Shown: one piece after another, positions 52,701-61,700 of the stretch
Position numbering within the stretch: the stretch's first letter is position 1
How the letters are laid out: every line of letters begins with the position of its first letter
From: Galaxea fascicularis
Taxonomy: Eukaryota; Cnidaria; Anthozoa; Scleractinia; Euphylliidae
DNA length: 64,000 nucleotides
Direction of reading: 5' to 3'
Assembly: GCA_948470475.1 (NCBI GenBank)
Contig: OX419335.1
Location: 18,549,026 to 18,613,025 of the forward strand
Notes under the pieces: model-generated
The model's database searches: none
What the model saw: the letters and a program-made list of their open reading frames with translations, nothing else
What the model was told of the DNA's origin: nothing
Made by a program: the position numbers and the translations under genes

Positions 52701-55700
52701 AAGTAGGTAACACAAGAAAGCTGGCTTCTGTTTCAATCAGTTAAATATGGCGCCTCTTTACAGAAGCACAATTTGTACAATTTGTGATTCGGGTGGGAAA
52801 AAAGCATTTTTCAGTGATGATGAAATAAAAGATAAAGATACAGAAAAATGATGTCAGGTATTTCCCAAAACGAAGTATATCTTCAAAAATATGCGTAGTT
52901 AGCCCGAACTGCCTTCTTGGCTTCGAATAGGCGATTCCAATAATTCACCACAATTAAGCTTTTCAAGTACAAAAGCACCCGGAAAAGAACTCAAGGACGA
53001 ATTGAAATGGGGGTGTGAACTATTTCAAAATAAAGGAAATCAGGCCTCATGTGTATTGAAGTAGAATATTATGCTGCGCACAGTCATCTGATAACAGTCA
53101 TCGGCCCTTTCTTTTAAGCTTTTTTTACTCACCGAGACTATAAAAAAATACTCCCATCAAATGATAATCCTTTACTGAACAATTTATCAAACTAAAGGCA
53201 AACGGTGAACGTCAAAAATCGTGACGCAGTGGTGACAAATTTCGTCTGTCCTTTTTAATTGTGCACGCTGAAATCATAGACATGTAGAGGTGCGAGTTAT
53301 AGCTAAGCGCAAGTCTTCTAATATAATCTTGCCTTTGTCCTGATTCTTGAGAAAGAAGGCAACTGTATCAAGTTGTCGCAGCTTTAAGGCCACTTCCAAA
53401 GCATGGAGTGGAATTGTACAGTGATCCCATTGATTCACATAACACAACGAGTCTGCGAGTCCTGCATTCTCGTACATGATCACCTAGAAAACAAACAAAC
53501 ACCATTCCCCAGTTCAAATTAGTATAGAAAATCCCATGATCTTGACTACTATTCATGATTAACAGGTAAGACTGTTCTGTAAAGTTCTCGAAATTGCACA
53601 ACTCTTTAGATGACTGCAATTTAACAACTTTCAAAATCACGAATTGTACGAGAACGTTTTAGAATGTTTTACTTATAGCACCATTAAAACATTACACAAA
53701 AAGTCACTCCACAGAAAGGCTAATTCAGTTTCTGTCCTTAACACCGACTTCACCCTTTCAAATTTGCCTCGTTTAGCTAAATCAATTCGCGGTTTAATGT
53801 ACTAGTCTTGGCCAAAGAGAGGGAATAATTTTGTTGAATGCACTTTAAAACTAGAGAATTTGGAGGTCACAAGTTTTTTTTTAAGCGATTAAAGGGTACA
53901 TTACTTTGTGGACTAGCTGATCTTGGCTGATGTCGAATGCAGGTACAGCCAGTGAATTGCTTGTTAGTAGCAATGGTGGGTAGATCGGTTCGCAACTTTG
54001 TACTGCCAGTGAAGGCTCTGACAACCTGTGAAAATAGCCAACATGCAATTAGTTCAGTTCGAATTACTGATCTTTGGTTAAAAGATCACTTTGAAAGAAA
54101 TGTGTGACATTTTTGGAACACACTGTATGTGGAAGGCACTTCTGGAAAGTACTGTACACTTAAATACATTTGGTACATGTTGGAAGAAAATGCTCTTGGA
54201 AAACCACAAAGCTATCCAGCATTCAAAAGTTGGAAAGTCTGAGCAGTATATGCTGAAGAATTAATTTCTTTAACCATCCTTCACGTTGTACCTCACAAGG
54301 AGCGAGACAACCATTTGAAATCAAGCTAAAGCCAGAGAGGCATGGTTGGGAAACAAAATTCAAAGCTATGTTGAAACGTTTTAAAAATCCGAGATTTTAT
54401 TTTGCCTGCAAAAATTTGCACAGACTTTGAACTTCAAATTCCATTCAGCAATCGCATTGTCACTGTAGTCAATTATAACTGAAGAGGCACAGAATGGATC
54501 GTAAAACTACAGAAACCGACAGAGAGGACCGCATCCGCTGATCACAACGCGCGAACAGAATTTTAAACTCCATAAGGGAAAATATTGTTTTCTAAGAGGT
54601 CCGTCACAGCGACTGAAGACTGCAAAAAACAGTCGTTGATTGAATTTTGAACTAAGATTTCACATGTTTTTGAAAAGAGCAGTTAGAAACCATTTATGCT
54701 GTTATCAATAACAAAACAAAAACACTTGTTACCAGTGATAGACATATTCTTTGGTACTGAATGAGAAAAGACAAAGAACTCCATGTGAGTCGTCAGCAGG
54801 ATACTTTTCTTTCTCCCCTGTTTGTTTTGGCCAAAAGTTAAGTAACAGTGAAGCAGGGGTAATGGACACTCCCTCCAAGGTGAACGATTCCATCCAGGTT
54901 TCGTGTTGAATGAAGACAGTTCTTTGAAGACACGCTGATCGAACTCTGTCAGCCACCAACAGAGCAACATCTCCTTGTCTTGCTTGAAACCCCGAGACTC
55001 GGCCCAAGCTGGGCAATGGCTGTTTATTACGTGAAGTGAATGTGCCGATAAGAAAAGCATTATCAGGACCCACTAAATCCGAAAACCATCTCTTCTTTAC
55101 AGAGGGATTACACGCGCGGTTCATATCTGTGAAATAAGAAGGGAAAGGAGTCAAAAAAAAAAAAAACAGCAATTGTAAGTAACAAAATAGTTGATCAGTC
55201 AGTCCACATTCTGGTCAAATAATTTCTCGTATATTATATTTAACAATTATACCACAAGCGTACGTTATATATGAGATGGTAGATAACCGACCAGGCACGT
55301 AGCGCCGAGTTGCCAAAAATCATCTCATATCCTACAAGCCCGAGTGGAATAATTGTTTTCTTAAAAACATCGACAAATCATGGATAAATTTTCCCTACTT
55401 TATTTTGTAAAAACAAAATACAGACGCGTACAGTTACCATATTTGTAGAGCATGGTATAATGGCTCGTTTACTATAGTGGCTAAGCCAATCAAAAATCTA
55501 GAATTGGATTATCCAATGATCTAGTGTTTAATAATAATGAAAAAGCCCAAGCGTAGATACAAAACTACATTTGGTTTGGTTCTATTATCAGGTATATATT
55601 AGGTGTATTGCATGATACTTTAGTTCTTGGCTGCTGAAAATGTAGTTGTATTTTAGCAAATCACTTGTGCCAAACTTAACAAAATTGCATAGTTGCGATT

Positions 55701-58700
55701 TTAAACCCGTTATTAATGAGCAATACCACTTAAAACGAAATTCCACGTTTTCAATTTCTTTATGCAAACAAAGGAGTACCTCGCAAATAATATTACTTTT
55801 CTTTTCTGTTGGTTTTTTCATGAAAGCAGATTTACATTTGCAGCATTTGTAAATGAGGAATTGGCTTTCAATGCAAATCGCGCTCTTCAGTGGTTACCAA
55901 AGGGCCACAAGAATCTGGCCATGTTCACGGCCCAACCTCAGCTAAAGAAACACCATTATTGTTTCTCAAGATTTGCACTTGTCTGTCACTAAGATGGCAC
56001 ATTAACAAGGTGACTTAATAAAGGGATAGTCACGTTAGAATGTCACGTTGGCCTCTTTAACGGAGTGGTCGTATTAACAGGATTTTCTTACAAGAAATGG
56101 TGTGCGTGTTTCGCAAGTGTCGTAAAAACGAGGAGGCCGTATGGTGGGATTCCACTTAGCCTGGGGTGCAGCCGGACTTGTCACTCGGGACCTTGGTGAA
56201 AAGCGAGATACAGTCCGTGTATACCGGCGGTATGTTCACTGTCTGCGACGCAGGCTATATTCCACTGCTATTCAACCAAATTAAGATGCTTACAAAATCC
56301 ACAAGTATTACCTGAGACACTGCTCAGACATGCTTGTTTACTGGCATCCCTTTTGAATGCCAGCAGCTCTGTCTTCCAAACCCTGTCCCCATATGTAATA
56401 CCAGACATCTGCACCACACGGGCCACAGCATCTTCATCATCGGGTTCATACTGAAACTTGACAATTCCGACCGGCGAGGACTGATCCCTAGAGCCAGCAA
56501 GGACACACAACCGCGAGGGAAAGTCTTCAAAGTAATCATCAAGATTCACCAAGTATACGTTACTGTCAGAGTCAGTACACACAAGAAACGAAAGGTCATC
56601 TGCAACTTCCAGGTGAGTAAATGTTGGTCTTTCGTTACCTATAACAGAAATCGTGAGAAAGCAGTCAGCAGTCAGCAGTCAGCGGTATTACTAATCAACA
56701 TATTCGTGTCGTAAAACCGAATCAAAAGCGATTATTCTGACTAATCACAACAGACACAAACAACGCAACGAGCCGATCACATTACGAAGCATATTACCGG
56801 CGCAGAGCGCGGGAAAATGCGCACGTGCAAGTCGCGATTGTTTTTGGTTTTACTTCTCATTGGCTGAAAGGTGGCACGGGTTTACTGGCCAGAGTAAAGA
56901 TAACGCAAACGTAATTTACTTTCTATGCGCATGTCGAAAGCCGTTCTATTCATGTTCAATAACACCAAGTTGTAACCACGTTCGGGTTTTCATTGAAAGT
57001 TATTTCAAGGATGTGGTTGAATCCAACTTTGAAGATATTGACAGCTTAAGCACCCGAGTTTTATATTTTTCTTTTACGTTTTTGTGGTGGTAATGGACAG
57101 CCCATCAGAGAACGATTTTCCATCTCACTACAGCTCAGAAATGAAAGGAGGAAAAAGGATGAAATTAAAGACAGAGCAGTAAAAGTTGTCCTTAAGTAGC
57201 ATTTCGGTGAAATAAGGGATAAGGGACCGGTCATTATTTAGCAGGGTGGGAGGGAGGGGGCTACTATATTTGGGGGAGAGTCACTATTTTCTAGCCTCAC
57301 TTTGGGGAGGGCCATTTAAAAAAAAAAGTGCCTTTTAGGGGAGGTCGCAGTTTTTTTTAATGGAGTTAAGGGGGGAGGGTCAGAGCTATTTTGGACCCTT
57401 TTAGTCAAATCTGCCATTTTTGCCAAATCTGCCGCGATTACCAAATTTACCACTTTTGTCAACTCCTAAAGCCAACTAATTTGAATTGAATTGTGCAATT
57501 GTCTCCATTTCTGGACATATCTCGTGTTGCCATGGTTGAAGAAACAAATGGCGTATAAACTGTATGTTGCCTGAATTGAAGGTTTTGCCCAACAGCAAGC
57601 TAGCTTTCATTATCACAACAAACTGCATTGTTTAGTTGCTTCCAGAACAGTCATCTTTGATCAAAGAAAACAGAAGTACTAACACTCCTCATTCTCTGCT
57701 TGCCTTTTAGTTTACATATACTAATCTACAAATTGCTACATACTACAGCAATTACATTTAAATACATACCTTGCATGTTGAGTCCATCTGACATAAACAT
57801 ATCAACTGAACCAACAAAAACACTCAGCTTGTGAAGCACTTCTTGTGTCAAGGAAATAACTAAAATGCAGTACTCTATAGAGACTGCATGCAAATGCATA
57901 AATAATAAATAATGTATAAAAACCCCTAGGCTTAGTATAAAAATCCAGGTTGTAGTGAGACTTAAACCAATCAAATGCAACAAGGTTGAAGCATTTTATC
58001 AACAGACCTATCCTGCCAAATAGGATCTATAGTCAACTCTGTCTTTATTTTCTCAAAACTTTCAGAGATAAGCACCTCTCTAACAAAGATATCCAAAGTC
58101 TGTTTCTATTGGCCAAACATCAGCCAATTTACTATTGCTGAACTCCTTTTACAGTTAAGCTTTTAAACCCCAATAGTGAAATAGTGAATAGTGACAACTT
58201 TCTGACTTCTCCTTACCATACAGTATCACTAGTCCATGAGAATACAGGTAATGATCACCAGGGATCAGTTGAGCTAATGCTTATACAAATTCTCCCTACA
58301 TGTTTCATATGAAATAAGTATGAGCTGAAAGGAGAACACACATGCTGATATTTAGGAGCAGCCAGTAAAAAAAGTTATGCCATTCTCTCAATGCCAGCAT
58401 CAGGATTTTTATGCATACTTCTGTATTATTTTCTTCATTGCCTTCTCTTGTCTCCTCAGGGAGAGCTATGTTTGTGCTACATTTCAACTTTCTGATGTTA
58501 GAAACTTGTACACAACTTCCAATGATTTTCGTTTCATTCGTCTTACAAAGAGATCTCCAACTCCTTTGGAATCACTTGACAAACCTGTCTGAAATCCCTC
58601 AGGAGAACTGCTGTACATCTGAAGCATTCTACTTGCTCCATTTTGAGAGAATTATACACGAAATTCTTGAGAGCTCCTGATGATGCCTCAAAAACAATTA

Positions 58701-61700
58701 TCGTTCACACTCATAGTGCATAAGGCCATCTGTTTGCATGAAAACCAACAAATGCTGACTGGAAGTTTCATTACCATCAATAGTCAGTGACAACAGAGCT
58801 ATACAGCAGGCATTATTTGTGATAAAAGAAACAGCAGGAATCTGGCTTTTTTACACTAGATCTTATCATGTGGACCTCTTTCTTCATTACCAAGGGGAGG
58901 GCCTCACCCTAAGTTATCTAAAACACAAAAAATAATTGTATTTAACAAAAAGGATACAAACAACACCACTAGAAAACATTGTGAAAATAAACTTGTGACA
59001 CCTCTTGATGGCCTTGACAGCTCCCGACTGCGAAACATCTCGACTCTTGACAGAGTTGATGATATCAAAGGAGAGTGACACAGCTGTTGTGCTCTTGGTC
59101 ATGGACAATATGACCACAAATCTCTTATCCAGCAGCAGGGTTATTTCATGTCTTAAAGGTTCGGTACTTCTGGTTGCCAAAATAAGATCTATTTCATTGC
59201 CAAGCCAGTCTGTCAGTCAGCCAGTCAAAATAATGAAATGGTAAAACAAAGAATGTTAGTGTTTATTTAGTAGCAATCCACATCTCATTTAGGCCACTCA
59301 TTCCCTCCACTTATTTATACATGTACATTATCTTTTAGATAATGCTAGGTTTTGGGGTGTGGTCAGTAGCCCACTAAAATTTTATGTTGTAAGGGTTGGT
59401 GCTATGAGCAAGGAATTTCACCAGTTAAAAGACAGCTCATGACTGTAGTTTCAACATAACACAAAACCTGGCTTAATCTCAAAGATTTACCATCAAAAAG
59501 AGCTGGCTGGGTTTATTTATAGGCCTTCTAATTTTTTTTTGCTATAACCTTATGTCAGGCCATCTGATAGGGTGTGATAAAAAATCAGAAATTGTGCGAT
59601 ATTCTCAGCATAGATTGTGCGATAAGAAAGGACTATTATGCAATAAATTATGCAAATTATGCAATTTTTTCCTCAACTATTTTAAGCTTGTTTTACTAGG
59701 ATTCTGAGAAAGAAAACCACTTTTGTGCTGCTCTAACAGCGATTTTTTTCATAAGGGAACAAAAAAAGCAATTATGAGTGCATTGGGATAAAAATTTAAT
59801 TATGACACATAATTATATACCAAACTGAGGTATGATGCACCACCTTGGCTCAAAGTTGGTACATTTTCTTGTTTCTATTGCAGTATTTGCTGTTTACATA
59901 ACCGAAGCTTTTTCATTGCAAGTTCCCCCATTCAACAGCTATAAAGTGACTATTCACTGGGATATCTTCATCTCAGTATAAATATTTTGCAAACAGAGAA
60001 GTAGCCAGTGATTACATTTTTACCCAATGTAGTGCCACCCTTTTATTCCAAAACTAACTTGAATACCCAAAATGTTACATTCTCTTAACTCTAGTATCCT
60101 CAATGTGAACCCAGGCCACCCTGGTGGGGACCTATGGCATCCCGGCCTGCCCCTCATTGCATTGTCTTCAGTTCACAAATAGCTGATAAATCATAATTAC
60201 ATTTCCATATCCAGTGTCAAGAGGGAAAATAACTAGATCCAGAGTCTCATTTGTAAAGATCAACAAAATGATAAATTTTGTATTTAGATGATCGATTACG
60301 ACGTTACACGATGAACAAAACATCAGTCCATCATCCACGTGGAACGTACCGGTGGCGTATTTTCCTGCTCGGTCTTTGGCAGTCAAATTTAGAGGGGTTC
60401 GATTTGGTTTTCCCAGTAGTTGAATATGAAGGAACAGCAGGCGTTTTCACTATAAATTTGTCCATGAGGACACTGGCGATGTACGCGAAAGAACTGAAAG
60501 AAGTTTACATTTTGTTGTCGAACAACGCTTCCCTGAAAGAGATTTTGCTTATTTCCGATTACCATGCACTTACATGAGTATAGGAGGATCATATGTCATG
60601 GATTTATAACAGCAATTCTGATAGGCTAACTCAAAGAAAAGAATTGTTTACGTTGCATCAATAGAAAATCCTTTAAAAATGAAAAAACTAGCACCAGGCC
60701 CCGGACCTCCCAAAAACGAAAATAACGCTGGGAACTTCAATGGGCTGTTCCGAAATTCAAAAGGGAACTAGGGCGAGTTTCAAATTTTGAAGTAATCGAT
60801 AAATTGACACCATCACATGAAAGATGACATTGAGATTGGTCGTTTGACCAAGTTTGGTTCTTTTAGGTTGAACAGAGACCAAGTTATGGACCTTGAAACA
60901 TAGCTCAAAATCCATACAAATGTCTCTAATGTTGTGACAGCATCCCCCAAAACCATGGTTTTGGACAATTGCATATAATTGCATTAACAACTGCAAGGAT
61001 CAGTTGTCATTTGATTTTTTGAATATTAATATTACAATTACATTTTTTAAAATTTTTTTTAAAGTATAATAATATAATATAATTAAAAAAAAAACCATCT
61101 AAATTTACAATTATTGATCCACTAAGAATGATAAAAAGACTAAATGTACAAAAATAGGCTTTTCTACAAAAATATTACCAAAGCTTTCTTAAAGTATATC
61201 CTATACATGAAAAATATCCTATATATGCAGTCACAACTGAGTCCTGACAAAATCCCATGTGATAAACCTTCAAACGTAACAAAGCGGTAGAGAAAGGGGA
61301 GGAGAACTTATTAAATTCGTTTTAAGAATGTTCTTTAAAAAGAAACAAAAGCTCTACTCTCTAAACACTGCTTGTTCTTTTTCAATCTCAAAGTCACAAT
61401 GTTCAATGTCCAGTGGGTCACGCCTAATGGTGCGTGAACCTCTTAGGCAAAGTAAGGCGGATCTTAGTAGAGCGAAGGACACTTTTGAACGTATCCATGA
61501 AATTGTTGTGCTATACTCCTCTCCTTTCTTAATAGATATGAGTTCTGCTAATCTACTGTGGAAACGTTTGCTTTCGTCCGCCATGCCTCCGCTAGCAGTG
61601 AAGATTAAAGGTGTAAAAGTTCCTTGCTCAACTTCCAAAACCCTGTTCGCGCACAACCTCTTCTCATCTTCATGTTTGTGATAAATCCGCTGAATGGTGA

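Noticed and set aside
54683..55060. Alternative frame [20 protein letters not shown]...
   Set aside because: Overlaps exon 5 but does not agree with the intron phases on either side.
58411..58680. Plus-strand frame of 89 codons
   Set aside because: No recognisable domain, no splice context, antisense within an intron.
60278..60577. Plus-strand 99-codon frame over the CGGBP1-like fragment
   Set aside because: The minus strand has the recognisable zinc-finger motif; the plus frame has no family match.
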